From: Actinomycetes bacterium
GTDB taxonomy: Bacteria; Actinomycetota; Coriobacteriia; Coriobacteriales; Eggerthellaceae
Direction: 5' to 3'
NCBI GenBank assembly: GCA_023394615.1
Contig: JAEXAI010000008.1
Coordinates: 8,802 to 72,801 of the forward strand
Length of the DNA: 64,000 nucleotides
Below are positions 25,257 through 34,849 of this stretch, piece after piece. The stretch's first letter is position 1. Every line of letters begins with the position of its first letter. A program made the position numbers and the translations under genes. Under the pieces are notes generated by a model. The model was given only the letters and a program-made list of their open reading frames with translations. It was not told where the DNA came from and searched no databases.

Positions 25257-27157
25257 GCGAGTCCGCACGCGGAGAGCGCATCGACTTATCGCGGGAATCG
25301 AGCGCCCTTCTCGCAGCGCCCACATCGCTTTCGTCTGTTCCTTCCGAAACCATTCTCAAGCGCTATTTCGGCTACGATGCCTTTCGACCGAATCAAAAGA
25401 GCATTGTCGAGGCGATTCTAGGCGGCCGCGACGTACTGGCTGTGATGCCCACAGGCGCGGGCAAATCAATTTGCTATCAGGTACCGGCCATTGCGCAGGG
25501 TGGCTTGACCATCGTGGTCAGCCCGCTTATCTCACTTATGAAAGACCAGGTGAACAGCCTGTCTCAAATTGGCGTTCCTGCGGCATGCGTGAACAGCTCG
25601 CTTTCGTCAAGTGCGCAGGCGCGTGTGCTCCACGATGCGGCCGATGGTCTTGTCCGCTTGCTCTACGTGGCACCGGAGCGCATGATGGATCCGCGCTTCC
25701 TGCAAACCTGTGCGAGCAATCCGCCTGCCATCATCGCCATTGACGAGGCTCACTGCATATCCCAGTGGGGTCAGGATTTCAGACCCAGCTACACGAAGAT
25801 TAACGAGTTTTTGGATCAGCTGCCAAGCAGGCCAGTAGTCTGTGCGTTCACAGCCACGGCCACTCATGCCGTGCGCGATGACATCCTCTCGTCTCTCTCC
25901 CTGAGGGATCCACTTGTGGTGCAGGCGAGCTTCGATCGCCCGAACCTGCATTTTTCAGTGAAACAACCAAAAAGCAAAAAAGCGGCGCTGCTGTCGCTTT
26001 GCCGGGCGCATGCGGGGCAAAGCGGCATCGTGTACTGCACAGCGCGAAAGACCGTTGAAGAAGTATGCGAATACCTGCAAGACGAGGGTTTTGCGGCCAC
26101 ACGCTACCATGCAGGGCTTACCGGCGAGGAGCGTCGGGCGAACCAAGATGATTTCGTGTTCGATCGCGCGCCTATCATGGTGGCAACCAACGCATTCGGC
26201 ATGGGCATCGACAAGAGCAACGTCGGCTTCGTCGTGCATTACAATATGCCTCTGGATGTGGAAAGCTATTATCAGGAAGCAGGTCGAGCCGGGCGCGATG
26301 GGGAACCGGCCGATTGCGTGCTTTTGTACGCTCCAAAAGATGTGCACACCTGTGATTTTCTGATACGTCGAAGCTCCGACGATGCGCAGGATGTAGATCC
26401 CGCCCTGCGCTCTAGGCTGCTTGCGCGCAGTTTGGAGCGCCTTCGACAGATGACGTTCTACTGCACTACTTCGGATTGTTTGCGCGCGTTTCTTCTCGCC
26501 TATTTTGACGAGAAGGCACCATCGTTTTGCGGGAACTGTAGCAATTGCGACCGTGATTTCATCGATCAAGACGCTACTGTCGAAGCACAGAAGATTATCA
26601 GCTGCGTCTATCGTTTACGAGAGCGAGACCGTCAATTAGGACGTGCCGCCATCGTCGACATCCTGCGTGGGTCCAAAGCCGCGCGTATCGTTGACGGAGG
26701 GTTCACGACCCTTTCCACCTACGGCATCATGGCCGACGATTCCACCCAGCAGGTGCGGTTTATTCTGGACCGCTTGATAGAATCCGGGCTGCTGGAAGCC
26801 TCGTCAGGGGAATACCCTGTCGTGTGCGTGAATGTGGCGAGCGCTTCCTTCTTGAAAGAGAGACGTACGTTTTCGGTGAAAGTGCCAAAACCGAAGAAAA
26901 CGCTCGAGTCGCTGCGTACTGAGGCGACGCCGAATTCCATGCTGTTCGCCGCATTGAAAGACCTTCGAGCGCAGTTGGCCAACGAGGCTGAAGTTCCGGT
27001 ATACGTGGTCTTTTCCAATCACACGCTGCATGACATGTGTCGGCTTATGCCTGCAAATATCGATGAGTTCTTAGAGGTTTCGGGTGTAGGCCAAGTGAAA
27101 GCTGAGCGCTATGGCGATCAGTTCCTTGCGTGCATAGACGAGTTTCGCGGGCAGTAG
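25253..27157 (+). CDS. recQ: RecQ-family ATP-dependent DNA helicase
   Basis: A superfamily 2 helicase of 634 residues. It has the RecQ motif 0 (YFGYDAFRPNQ), Walker A MPTGAGKSICYQ, IDEAHCISQWGQDFRP, TATAT, and motif VI YQEAGRAGRDG. A zinc-binding RQC region with CLRAF...CGNCSNCDRDF follows, then a C-terminal HRDC domain (last ~75 residues). GTG 25253 overlaps the hisI stop (GTGA). The pairing hisI-recQ is unusual in function but suggests co-transcription. Confidence 0.94.
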   Translation: MSESARGERIDLSRESSALLAAPTSLSSVPSETILKRYFGYDAFRPNQKSIVEAILGGRDVLAVMPTGAGKSICYQVPAIAQGGLTIVVSPLISLMKDQVNSLSQIGVPAACVNSSLSSSAQARVLHDAADGLVRLLYVAPERMMDPRFLQTCASNPPAIIAIDEAHCISQWGQDFRPSYTKINEFLDQLPSRPVVCAFTATATHAVRDDILSSLSLRDPLVVQASFDRPNLHFSVKQPKSKKAALLSLCRAHAGQSGIVYCTARKTVEEVCEYLQDEGFAATRYHAGLTGEERRANQDDFVFDRAPIMVATNAFGMGIDKSNVGFVVHYNMPLDVESYYQEAGRAGRDGEPADCVLLYAPKDVHTCDFLIRRSSDDAQDVDPALRSRLLARSLERLRQMTFYCTTSDCLRAFLLAYFDEKAPSFCGNCSNCDRDFIDQDATVEAQKIISCVYRLRERDRQLGRAAIVDILRGSKAARIVDGGFTTLSTYGIMADDSTQQVRFILDRLIESGLLEASSGEYPVVCVNVASASFLKERRTFSVKVPKPKKTLESLRTEATPNSMLFAALKDLRAQLANEAEVPVYVVFSNHTLHDMCRLMPANIDEFLEVSGVGQVKAERYGDQFLACIDEFRGQ

Positions 27158-27444
27158 CACGCCGTTTGCATACAGCAAGTTTCAGCTGGCTTTCAGTGCG
27201 ATTTCAGCGCGCTTAACCCTGTTGCGGTACATGCCGCCATCTTCTGTGGCGCTTGCATGCCAAGACCTTCTGCGCGCTCCCGACCAGCAATGCAAGCGCT
27301 ATCGTATGCGTTGTGCGGTGGCCGTCGAAGAACCGACAGCTTTTGGGGTTTATCGAAAAGGCGCAATGCCGCACGCAAGGATTATCCAGCGACACCGATT
27401 GCTTGAATGATAAAAACCCATCGACTGCTCGCGAAAGGAACGCA
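27158..27444. other. 287-bp intergenic region after recQ
   Basis: No supported gene. I see no clear terminator for recQ and no convincing repeat. The last ~40 bases hold the ribosome binding site of the small membrane protein gene. Confidence 0.5.
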
Positions 27445-27660
27445 ATGAAACAAACACAGACCACATACGCACAACGACCGACCCAAACCGTTCCACCTGT
27501 GGTATTCAAGGCGGAAAACCCGCAGGCGAGTGCCATCGTCGGCTTTTTCGATCTTTTGCGGACGTTTTGCAAAGGTGTGCTGCTGCTGGCGTGTTTCATC
27601 GGGTTTTTGTTGCTGGTTTGCGTATTTGCCATGAGCATCTTTTCGGGTGAGTTGGTCTAG
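27445..27660 (+). CDS. small single-pass membrane protein of unknown function
   Basis: A 71-residue product with a polar N-terminal half (Thr/Gln-rich, MKQTQTTYAQRPTQ) and one strongly hydrophobic segment at about residues 42-66. No catalytic motif is visible. ATG 27445 follows a GAAAGGA ribosome binding site with good spacing, which is the main support that it is real. Neighbours are recQ upstream and a convergent MFS transporter. I do not recognise the family. Confidence 0.6.
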   Translation: MKQTQTTYAQRPTQTVPPVVFKAENPQASAIVGFFDLLRTFCKGVLLLACFIGFLLLVCVFAMSIFSGELV

Positions 27661-27730
27661 GGACGATTCGAAAGCTTGCAGGTAGCTGATGACTGAGTTG
27701 GCTCATGGCAGTCTTCATCCTGCGTCGCAA

Positions 27731-29083
27731 TTAGTTTTGTGACGTTTCGTTCTTCCTGTTTTCAACGGCTGCTTGCGCGATATTGCGCTCCATCCTTTTG
27801 CGCAGCGCCAGATACACGAAGATACCCAAAAACACGACGAGTGCCACGACCAGATACATTTGCGAATACCCCATGACCTCACTGCCGGTTGCCGCATAAG
27901 ACCGCTCGGCCACTATACCGAAAAACGAAGGCGCGATGAGCTGCGCGAAATCCATTCCGATGAAGCTGGTGCTGCTGGCTGCGCCGCTGCGATTGCGCGG
28001 CACGCTTTCCATGGAAATAGCTTGGAACAGAGGGGAGCAAGTGCCGAAGCCGCATGCTGCAACGACTGAAGCCAAAAGAAACATCCACAGTGTCGATGAT
28101 TGGCTGATGAGGATGAATGCCACCACATAGGCGATCAATCCAGGAATAATCACTTTTGTGTAACCGTGGCGTTCCGCCATTCTGCCGAAGAGCGGGCGCG
28201 TGATGAGAAGCACGATAGAATGAAGCGTGAAATACAGGCCGATTTGGGTGATGTCCATCAGGCCGCCGTATATTGCAAGAAACGACATAATGGATGTGTT
28301 CGCACCGGCAAAAATGAACGTCAATATAGCAGGGGGAACAGCATTTTTTGCGAAGCATCTGTTCAGGGCGAACCGGTATTTCGGCCTCTCGGTTCGCAAA
28401 GGCTCCTTGATGGTCAAGATCAAACATGCCGCCATGAACATGGAGATACCGGCGATGCGAAACGTCCATTGAAAGTCGACGGCGTCCACCAAGGCCAGAC
28501 CGAGTGCTGGTCCGATTGCTTGGGCGAGGGCCTGGCCCAGCGAAAATGTGCTTATCCCTGAACTTAGGTGGTTTAAGGGAAGCGTTTCGGTCACGAGGGA
28601 AAGAGACAGTGGGCCCGTGCAGCCCATGGCCACGCCATGCAGCATGCGAACGCCGATGAGCAGGGCAATGTTGTCGGCAAAGCCGTAGAGAAACGAGCAG
28701 ATGACAATCAGCACTTGGGCGCTGAAGAGAATCTTCTTTTTAGAAAAGCTGTCGAACGCCGGACTGGCGACGGGTTTTATCAGCAGGGCGGTGATGGCGA
28801 ACGAACCGGTCACGAATCCGATGATGCCCGATGCCGCTCCCATATCTCGCGCGTAAATGGGGATGATGGTGTTCATCATCATTTGGGCGGTTATTTGGAA
28901 CAGATTCACAACGAAGAGCGTGATAAACGTGAGCGACCAGATGGATTCGCCTGCCCGTTTGCCCTTCTTCGATTTTTCCACGCGCTTGTCTCTTTCTTCG
29001 ATGATTCGCATGTCCAGAACACGCGAATTCTGCGCCGGATCGGTTGGTTCCGATTGGCGGTTTCTCTCACTATCGATTATCAC
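27731..29083 (-). CDS. major facilitator superfamily transporter
   Basis: A 450-residue protein with 12 hydrophobic segments from about residue 50 on, arranged as two six-helix halves. Between TM2 and TM3 is a DSFSKKKILF loop, a loose version of the MFS motif A. RMLHGVAMGCTGPLSLSL is the TM4-5 region. It resembles drug or metabolite exporters of the family, but the substrate cannot be assigned. The start is uncertain: GTG 29083 lacks a Shine-Dalgarno site, and ATG at 29011 would remove 24 charged residues. The gene is convergent with the small membrane protein. Confidence 0.85.
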   Translation of the reverse strand: MIIDSERNRQSEPTDPAQNSRVLDMRIIEERDKRVEKSKKGKRAGESIWSLTFITLFVVNLFQITAQMMMNTIIPIYARDMGAASGIIGFVTGSFAITALLIKPVASPAFDSFSKKKILFSAQVLIVICSFLYGFADNIALLIGVRMLHGVAMGCTGPLSLSLVTETLPLNHLSSGISTFSLGQALAQAIGPALGLALVDAVDFQWTFRIAGISMFMAACLILTIKEPLRTERPKYRFALNRCFAKNAVPPAILTFIFAGANTSIMSFLAIYGGLMDITQIGLYFTLHSIVLLITRPLFGRMAERHGYTKVIIPGLIAYVVAFILISQSSTLWMFLLASVVAACGFGTCSPLFQAISMESVPRNRSGAASSTSFIGMDFAQLIAPSFFGIVAERSYAATGSEVMGYSQMYLVVALVVFLGIFVYLALRKRMERNIAQAAVENRKNETSQN

Positions 29084-29238
29084 ACTTTGTTTGCGGGTAT
29101 CAAGTGCTCACACAGGTGTATTTTCTTTATGGGGTGGGAGCTGGGACGAGAGTGAAGCTTCAATCGTTGAGATATTTTGAGTTGAGGGAGTTTGTAGAAG
29201 TCGGGCGTATCGTGCAATCGTATGCGTCGAAAATGCGC

Positions 29239-29244
29239 TATACT
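29239..29244 (+). promoter_or_regulatory. TATACT -10 box for the pheST T-box transcript
   Basis: TATACT lies about 25 bases before the first conserved T-box leader sequence (GCGATGACGAAGA at about 29271). The -35 region is not clear. The transcription start would be about 29251. Confidence 0.4.
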
Positions 29245-29267
29245 GCTTGGGCACAAAAGCATAATTT

Positions 29268-29566
29268 AAGGCGATGACGAAGACAACGCCGCGCATATAT
29301 GCACCTGCCAGAGAAGGGTTCCTAGGCTGGAAGAATCCACAGGTACATCCGCGACGATTCCCTTTATCAGCTATGCTGTTGAACGCACGCACCCTCTCGG
29401 GCGCTGGGTTAAGTAGGCGGCATCGGGTGCTCCCGTTACAGAGCGAGCAAGCGGGCGAGGTCTTCCGCATGCAATCGGTTGCGATTGCGGGTGCGGATGC
29501 TTCGTCAACCAGGGTGGTACCGCGAGAGCCCCTCTCGTCCTTGGATAAAGGACAGAGGGGCTTTTT
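29268..29566 (+). promoter_or_regulatory. T-box riboswitch, tRNA-Phe-responsive, upstream of pheS
   Basis: The leader contains the 14-base T-box AGGGTGGTACCGCG at 29511-29524, the diagnostic sequence that pairs with the uncharged tRNA acceptor end. Stem I begins with GCGATGACGAAGA and carries AGAGAAGGGTTCC distal-loop elements. The candidate specifier codon is TTC at 29358-29360 on the 3' side of stem I, which fits tRNA-Phe(GAA). The competing terminator spans 29528-29566. When charged tRNA-Phe is scarce, the leader should switch to the antiterminator and allow pheST transcription. Confidence 0.92.
29528..29566 (+). terminator. intrinsic terminator of the pheS T-box
   Basis: GCCCCTCT-C-GTCCTT pairs with AAGGAC-AGAGGGGC around a GGATA loop, followed by TTTTTA. 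Its 5' arm begins a few bases after the T-box sequence, as expected for mutually exclusive folding. Confidence 0.92.
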
Positions 29567-29587
29567 ATATCGCGAAAGGAAAGGTAC

Positions 29588-30649
29588 ATGTCGAAAGTAG
29601 ACGAACTGCAAGCGCTGCAAACCGACACCCTGGCGGCTATTGCTGCTGCGGGCAACACGGGCGACTTGGAGCAGGTGCGCGTAGGAGTGCTGGGCAAATC
29701 CGGCACGTTGACCGCTTATCTGCGCAGTATGGGGCAGCTTCCCAAAGAGGAGCGCGCCGAAGTGGGCAAGACCGCGAACCTAGTGCGCAACGCTGTGGAG
29801 ACTGCGTTGGAAGGTCGCAAGAAAGATTTGGGCCAGGCCGAACTCGCGCAGAAAATGGCTGCGGGTGCTGTAGATGTCACGTTGCCGGGTCGAGCACAGC
29901 AGGTGGGCACGCGCCATCTCATCAGCCGCATCACTGATGAGATTTGCGAGATATTCCACGGCATCGGCTATTCCGTGGCCTCTGGCACGGAAGTGGAAAA
30001 CGATTACTACAATTTCGAAGCCCTGAACACACCCGCTGATCATCCGGCGCGCGGTATGCAAGATACGTTTTACGTGGTGGACCGCTCGGGTGATGTGGCG
30101 GCCGTGCGTGGCGAGTCCGATGTGCTTTTGCGCACGCAGACTTCCGGCGTACAGGCGCACACGATGGAGCAGCAGGAGCCGCCCATCTATATCGTTGCGC
30201 CTGGCAAAGTCTATCGCCGCGACGTGGCCGACCCCAGTCACCTGCCCCAGTTCAATCAGGTGGAAGGCCTGGTGGTGGACAAGGGCATCACGTTCGGTGA
30301 CCTGAAAGGCACCATCGATTATTTCTGCAAGCAGATGTTCGGCGAAGACAGGGAAACCCGTCTGCGCCCGCATTACTTCCCATTCACGGAACCTTCAGCT
30401 GAGGCTGATGTATCGTGTGGCATCTGCCATGGTGAAGGTTGTCGTTTCTGCAAGGGCACCGGTTGGGTGGAAGTGCTGGGCTGTGGCTTGGTGGATCCCA
30501 ACGTGTTCGGTTATGCCGATATCGACCCCGAAGTGTATTCTGGATTCGCCTTTGGCATGGGGGTCGAGCGTATCGCTTGTCTGAAATATAACGTCCCCGA
30601 TTTGCGTATGCTGCTGGAAGGCGACATGCGTTTCTTGCGTCAGTTTTAG
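29588..30649 (+). CDS. pheS: phenylalanyl-tRNA synthetase alpha subunit
   Basis: Class II synthetase subunit that activates phenylalanine and, with PheT, charges tRNA-Phe as an alpha2-beta2 enzyme. The 353-residue protein has the N-terminal coiled coil, then RHLISRITDEICEIF, the motif 2 region (VYRRDVADPSHLPQFNQVEG), a cysteine-rich CGICHGEGCRFC, and class II motif 3 FGMGVERIACLKY. A GAAAGGAAAGG site precedes ATG 29588. It is the first gene of the T-box operon. Confidence 0.96.
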   Translation: MSKVDELQALQTDTLAAIAAAGNTGDLEQVRVGVLGKSGTLTAYLRSMGQLPKEERAEVGKTANLVRNAVETALEGRKKDLGQAELAQKMAAGAVDVTLPGRAQQVGTRHLISRITDEICEIFHGIGYSVASGTEVENDYYNFEALNTPADHPARGMQDTFYVVDRSGDVAAVRGESDVLLRTQTSGVQAHTMEQQEPPIYIVAPGKVYRRDVADPSHLPQFNQVEGLVVDKGITFGDLKGTIDYFCKQMFGEDRETRLRPHYFPFTEPSAEADVSCGICHGEGCRFCKGTGWVEVLGCGLVDPNVFGYADIDPEVYSGFAFGMGVERIACLKYNVPDLRMLLEGDMRFLRQF

Positions 30650-30661
30650 GAAGGGGACATC

Positions 30662-33121
30662 ATGAGAATATCTTTAAAATGGCTGAAGGAATACGTGAAC
30701 GTGCCTGATGATTTGAAAGCATTCTGTGACAAACTCGATTTGACGGGCACGGGTGTAGAAGGTAGCGAGACCGTGGGTGCCAGCCTTGATCATGTGGTGG
30801 TAGGTCGCGTGGCCGAGAAGCGACCGCATCCCGATTCTGATCATATGTTCTGTACGCTTATCGATGTGGGTGAGGCGAACACGGACGACGACGGCAAGCC
30901 CGAACCGCTGCAAATCGTATGCGGCGCGCAGAACTTCAACGAGGGTGACAAAATTCCCGTGGCCATGATAGGCGCGGTGTTGCCCGGCGATGTGAAAATC
31001 AAAAAGAGCAAGTTGCGAGGTCAGGTAAGCTATGGCATGAACTGCTCATCTCGCGAGCTTGACCTAGGCGAAGACGTGGATGGGCTGTTGATACTGCCGC
31101 AAGATGCGCCGGTGGGCATGCCGTTTGCGCAGTACATGGGTATGTCGGACACTGTGCTCGATCTTGAGATCACGCCAAACCGCCCTGATTGCCTCTCTGT
31201 GGAAGGCATGGCGCGCGAGGTGGGCGCGATGTATCGCGAGGATGTGGCCGATGTGCGCGAGGGCGTAACGCTTGTCGAAGAAGGCCCGGCTGCCGCAGAC
31301 TTGGTGGATGTGGAAATTGCCGATGCTGACCTCTGCCCGCGCTATACCGCCCGCGTTATCCGCAACGTGAAAATAGCGCCGAGTCCCGCGTGGCTGGCCG
31401 AGCGCATCAGCGCTGCGGGAGCGCGGCCTATCAACAACGTGGTGGATGCCACGAACTACGTGCTGTTCCTGCTGGGACAGCCCCTGCATGCATTCGACTT
31501 GAACAAGGTCACCGATACGGACGGGCACGCTCGCATCATCGTGCGCGCTGCGGCGGAAGGCGAGAAGTTCACAACGCTTGACAAGGAAGAGCGCGAGCTG
31601 AGCGCGGACATGACCGTGATTGCCACGCCTGAGCGGGCGGTGGCACTGGCTGGCGTTATGGGTGGGCTCGATTCGGAAGTGACCGACGACACCACCGACA
31701 TCCTGCTTGAAACCGCCACGTTCAGCCCGTCACACACCAGCCGCACCAGCCGCAACTTGGGACTGATCAGCGAAAGCTCCATGCGCTATGAGCGCAAGGT
31801 GGACGCTGAGCGCATACAGCGCAATGCCGATTTCGCCGCCGCCCTTATTGCGCAGCTGACCGGTGGTGTGGTATGCAAGGGTTTGGTGGATCAATGGCCT
31901 GTGCGCGAAGAGCCCGCACGCTCGCAATTCCGCATGCAGCGCTTCTGCGCCATGATGGGCGCCGATATATCGCAGACGGAAACCGTGGATATCCTGACTC
32001 GTTTGGGCTGCCAAGTCTCAGATGCGGGCGAGGGCGTACTGGACGTGACAGCGCCGTCTTTCCGCCCCGACCTTGGACGAGAGATTGACTTATACGAAGA
32101 AGTGCTGCGCTTGTACGGCATGGAGAAAATCGCTCCGACGCTTCCCGGCGGTCGCGGGCGTATCGGGCATATCAGCCGCAACGAGCGCATCGTTGCCAAA
32201 CTGCACGATACCTTGCGCGCAAGCGGTCTGAACGAAACGATGACGTATTCGTTTGCCAGCCCCGATGAGCTGCGTCAGCTGCGCATGGAAGAGTGCGTGG
32301 AAGGGGAGGCCGTCGAGTTAATCAACCCTATCAACGCCGACCAGTCCGACATGCGTCGCAGTGTCATTCCCGGGCTTTTGCGCAGCGTGGCCTACAACCA
32401 AAACCATGGCGTGCCCAACATACAGCTCTACGAAATCGGTAATGTGTTCACCATTCACGAAGGGCGCAAGTTGCCCAAAGAGCGTCAGAAAGTCGCCGGC
32501 GTGCTGGCAGGCGCGATGGGACAGGTGGCTTGGAACGTGGAGCCTGCGCCGTTCGATTTCTTCGACGGCAAGGGCGTACTGGAAAGTATCGTACGCGAAT
32601 TGGCTCTGCCCAAAGCGCGCTTCAAAGCCCTCGATGCCGATGCGGCTCCGTTTTTGCAGCCAGGCCGCGCAGCGCAGCTGATCACGGGCGGCTCCGTTGT
32701 CGGCTGGGTAGGCGAGCTGCATCCGCTGTCGGTGGCCGCCTTTGATGCCGCAGGCCCGGTAGTAGCTTTCGAACTTGATGTGGAGACACTGGAAAAGGCG
32801 GCGCGATTCGCGCGCGATTACGTCGATATCCCGGAATTCCCGCCTGTGCAGATGGACGTGGCGTTCGTGGTTGATGAGAGTGTGACCGACGAGAAGCTCA
32901 TGCAATGCATGCACTCGGCAGGTGGCAAGCAGTTGGCACAGGCGCATCTGTTCGACGTGTATCGCGACAACGAGCGTTTGGGTACAGGCAAAAAATCGAT
33001 GGCTTATGCGCTTGAATACCGAGCGGCTGATCGCACGATGACCGGCGAAGAGGCCGATAAGGCACATGCGCGTCTGGTAAAGAAAGTCTGCTCAGCTACA
33101 GGTGCCGAAGTCCGCTCATAA
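30662..33121 (+). CDS. pheT: phenylalanyl-tRNA synthetase beta subunit
   Basis: The 819-residue beta subunit has the full domain order: N-terminal MRISLKWLKEYV, EMAP/tRNA-binding OB domain (about 40-155, KIKKSKLRGQVSYGMNCSSREL), B5 and B3/4 editing domains with NRPDCLSVEGMAREV, the catalytic-like core, and the C-terminal ferredoxin-fold anticodon domain (last ~95 residues). It lies 12 bases after pheS with an AGGAAGGGG site, so it is co-transcribed. A REP-like hairpin and a terminator follow. Confidence 0.96.
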   Translation: MRISLKWLKEYVNVPDDLKAFCDKLDLTGTGVEGSETVGASLDHVVVGRVAEKRPHPDSDHMFCTLIDVGEANTDDDGKPEPLQIVCGAQNFNEGDKIPVAMIGAVLPGDVKIKKSKLRGQVSYGMNCSSRELDLGEDVDGLLILPQDAPVGMPFAQYMGMSDTVLDLEITPNRPDCLSVEGMAREVGAMYREDVADVREGVTLVEEGPAAADLVDVEIADADLCPRYTARVIRNVKIAPSPAWLAERISAAGARPINNVVDATNYVLFLLGQPLHAFDLNKVTDTDGHARIIVRAAAEGEKFTTLDKEERELSADMTVIATPERAVALAGVMGGLDSEVTDDTTDILLETATFSPSHTSRTSRNLGLISESSMRYERKVDAERIQRNADFAAALIAQLTGGVVCKGLVDQWPVREEPARSQFRMQRFCAMMGADISQTETVDILTRLGCQVSDAGEGVLDVTAPSFRPDLGREIDLYEEVLRLYGMEKIAPTLPGGRGRIGHISRNERIVAKLHDTLRASGLNETMTYSFASPDELRQLRMEECVEGEAVELINPINADQSDMRRSVIPGLLRSVAYNQNHGVPNIQLYEIGNVFTIHEGRKLPKERQKVAGVLAGAMGQVAWNVEPAPFDFFDGKGVLESIVRELALPKARFKALDADAAPFLQPGRAAQLITGGSVVGWVGELHPLSVAAFDAAGPVVAFELDVETLEKAARFARDYVDIPEFPPVQMDVAFVVDESVTDEKLMQCMHSAGGKQLAQAHLFDVYRDNERLGTGKKSMAYALEYRAADRTMTGEEADKAHARLVKKVCSATGAEVRS

Positions 33122-33124
33122 AAC

Positions 33125-33151
33125 GTGTCAGCGGGACGGGCCGTTTGACAC
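33125..33151. repeat. REP-like hairpin, copy 3
   Basis: GTGTCA and TGACAC arms enclose GCGGGACGGGCCGTT. It shares the GCGGGACG core and overall size with the elements at 163-189 and 211-237, and the arm changes compensate each other. It sits immediately after the pheT stop codon, before the terminator. Confidence 0.6.
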
Positions 33152-33159
33152 CTTAATCG

Positions 33160-33189
33160 AACGTGGCAAAGGAAACTTTGCCACGTTTT
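33160..33189 (+). terminator. rho-independent terminator after pheT
   Basis: AACGTGGCAAAG (33160-33171) pairs perfectly with CTTTGCCACGTT (33176-33187) around a GAAA tetraloop, followed by TTG after an in-stem TT run. It ends the pheST operon 39 bases after the stop. Confidence 0.9.
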
Positions 33190-33220
33190 GTCAAGCGGCC
33201 CTCTGCGGATTGCTGGTCAA

Positions 33221-34135
33221 TCAGCCCGCGTTCGTCCACGTGCGCGAGCGGGCCAGCGCGCGGGCGACTATGGGGTCTTTCGCCAGCTGCGCTATATCGG
33301 CGATTTTGCGTATACGCTGCGCTATCTGCTCTGCTGATGCCAGGTCATTTTGCGCGAAGAAAAAGTCTCCGGCATTGGCCAGGGACACTGCAGCATCCAC
33401 TGGGCTTGTAGGGATGCTGCCTAAGGCGTCGAGCTCTTCTTCGTAGAGGGCCTTTGCTGCCTCAAAATCTTCCAACCTTTCTGCAAGCTGAGCCATCGTA
33501 TTGAGAAGCGCGACGAAATGGGCGCCCTTGCTCAGCGTCCCGTTTTCATAGAGCTCCCGAGCGCGCGAAAGCAGGTCGTTCGCCTCATCAAGTTGTCCTA
33601 ATGCTTCACAGGCGCTCGCGATGTTTCCGTATGCGGCTTCGATTTCGAAATCGCGTTCGGGGTAGGTCCTTGCGATGGCAAGACCGCTTGCGTAGAATTC
33701 CTTAGCCTGGGAAAACTCACCTTTTGCGGAGGCGACATGCCCCTTGTAATTCAGGCAGGCGGCATACTCCATGGAGTGTTTATCGGAAAAATACTCTTCG
33801 GCCTGTCCGAGGGTTTTTTCGGCCTTATCATTGTCGCCCTCGAGGCGATAGAGCTCGGCCAGGTTGTCAAGGCAGGTCGCATAGGCGTCGCCGCGTCCCG
33901 CAAGCTGCTCGATGCTTGCCAAGGCTCGCGCAAAGGTGGCTTCTCCTTTTTCGTAGCGGGCGACGATGCGATAGAAGGAACCCAACTCGTTTGCAACGCT
34001 TACGAACTGCGGGGAGGCCTCTCCATACTCTCGTTCCACATCGTCGAGCAGGTTTACAAGGTAGGCCTCAAGTGCATCCGGGTCGTGTCTCAGACGCCCC
34101 CATGCCTCATCGATGTGCGCAATCAGATCTTGCAT
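33221..34135 (-). CDS. tetratricopeptide-repeat protein of a TPR-DUF4125-DUF4037 module
   Basis: A 304-residue, all-helical protein with about five or six TPR-like repeats between residues 40 and 270, for example ELGSFYRIVARYEKGEATFARAL and NLAELYRLEGDNDKAEKTL. No signal peptide or membrane segment is visible, so it is probably a cytoplasmic scaffold. ATG at 34135 has an AAGGGG site. It is the third gene of a leftward run, 55 bases after the DUF4125 gene. The role is unknown; the TPRs suggest that it binds a partner protein or peptide. Confidence 0.8.
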   Translation of the reverse strand: MQDLIAHIDEAWGRLRHDPDALEAYLVNLLDDVEREYGEASPQFVSVANELGSFYRIVARYEKGEATFARALASIEQLAGRGDAYATCLDNLAELYRLEGDNDKAEKTLGQAEEYFSDKHSMEYAACLNYKGHVASAKGEFSQAKEFYASGLAIARTYPERDFEIEAAYGNIASACEALGQLDEANDLLSRARELYENGTLSKGAHFVALLNTMAQLAERLEDFEAAKALYEEELDALGSIPTSPVDAAVSLANAGDFFFAQNDLASAEQIAQRIRKIADIAQLAKDPIVARALARSRTWTNAG

Positions 34136-34190
34136 GATTCGTTACCCCTTCTTCGTGCGCCTCGTGTGGCGACTGTTCGGTTGGCAATAC

Positions 34191-34823
34191 TTAGCGGGCC
34201 AGTGCTTCCTCCACGGCATCCAGATTCTTCCATCCCTGCGCTTGCACCTGCGCATTGTCAGAGACCTCCTGAAGATTTCGGCCTTCTGACGCCGCGTCTT
34301 CGAAACATGTTGCAAGCTGCTCTAACGTCTTTGTTGAAAGGGTCTTTAATTCCCCTCTCGAATACGTCTCCACTGAAGTTTCGCCCGGTGTGGCATCCGA
34401 TATATGCACCGGACGACCGTGCGCCATGAATCGCGGATAACGAATGGCCATTTCTTCGGCCCATACCATCTCGATTGCAAGCACCTTTTCAACGGCTTCT
34501 GCCTTTTCCTGGGATATGAAAGGCAGCTGCCCTTTGATGTGCGCATACTCATCAGGGTGGGTGTCTGCCATCATGTAGGCGTACTTTTCAGTGAGAGGAT
34601 TGCGCCCTTGAGCCTGCGCCGCATCAAGGTCGCCCGCATAGCTTTCAAGTGCGCTTTTTGGCCAAATAGATAACCAGGCATGGCGCATAATCGAGAAAGT
34701 GTCAGGCGAATTCTGGCAGCTGGCGGGTCCGCCTACGTTGTTCACTTGGGAAAAGAAGTCCCATTCGCGATTAACTATCCCCTCAATCAACTCGTCTCGC
34801 TCGAAGCTCTTTTCATCTTCCAT
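34191..34823 (-). CDS. DUF4125 family protein
   Basis: A 210-residue protein I recognise as DUF4125, from its opening (LIEGIVNREWDFFSQVNNVGGPASCQ, about residues 13-38) and the FSIMRHAWLSIWP motif at about 43-55. No catalytic motif is known. The conserved Trp, Asn, Cys and Gln residues near the N-terminus suggest a small-molecule binding site, but that is a guess. It lies 26 bases after the DUF4037 gene with a weak ribosome binding site, so it is probably co-transcribed and perhaps translationally coupled. Confidence 0.78.
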   Translation of the reverse strand: MEDEKSFERDELIEGIVNREWDFFSQVNNVGGPASCQNSPDTFSIMRHAWLSIWPKSALESYAGDLDAAQAQGRNPLTEKYAYMMADTHPDEYAHIKGQLPFISQEKAEAVEKVLAIEMVWAEEMAIRYPRFMAHGRPVHISDATPGETSVETYSRGELKTLSTKTLEQLATCFEDAASEGRNLQEVSDNAQVQAQGWKNLDAVEEALAR

Positions 34824-34849
34824 GGCGCAACCATCCTCTCAGCTGAGCA

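Noticed and set aside
27222..27410. 62-residue reading frame between recQ and the small membrane protein gene
   Set aside because: No ribosome binding site, no domain, and several alternative frames of similar length overlap it.
29108..29620. Minus-strand reading frame of 170 residues across the pheS leader
   Set aside because: It covers the T-box riboswitch and terminator, has no recognisable domain and no ribosome binding site.
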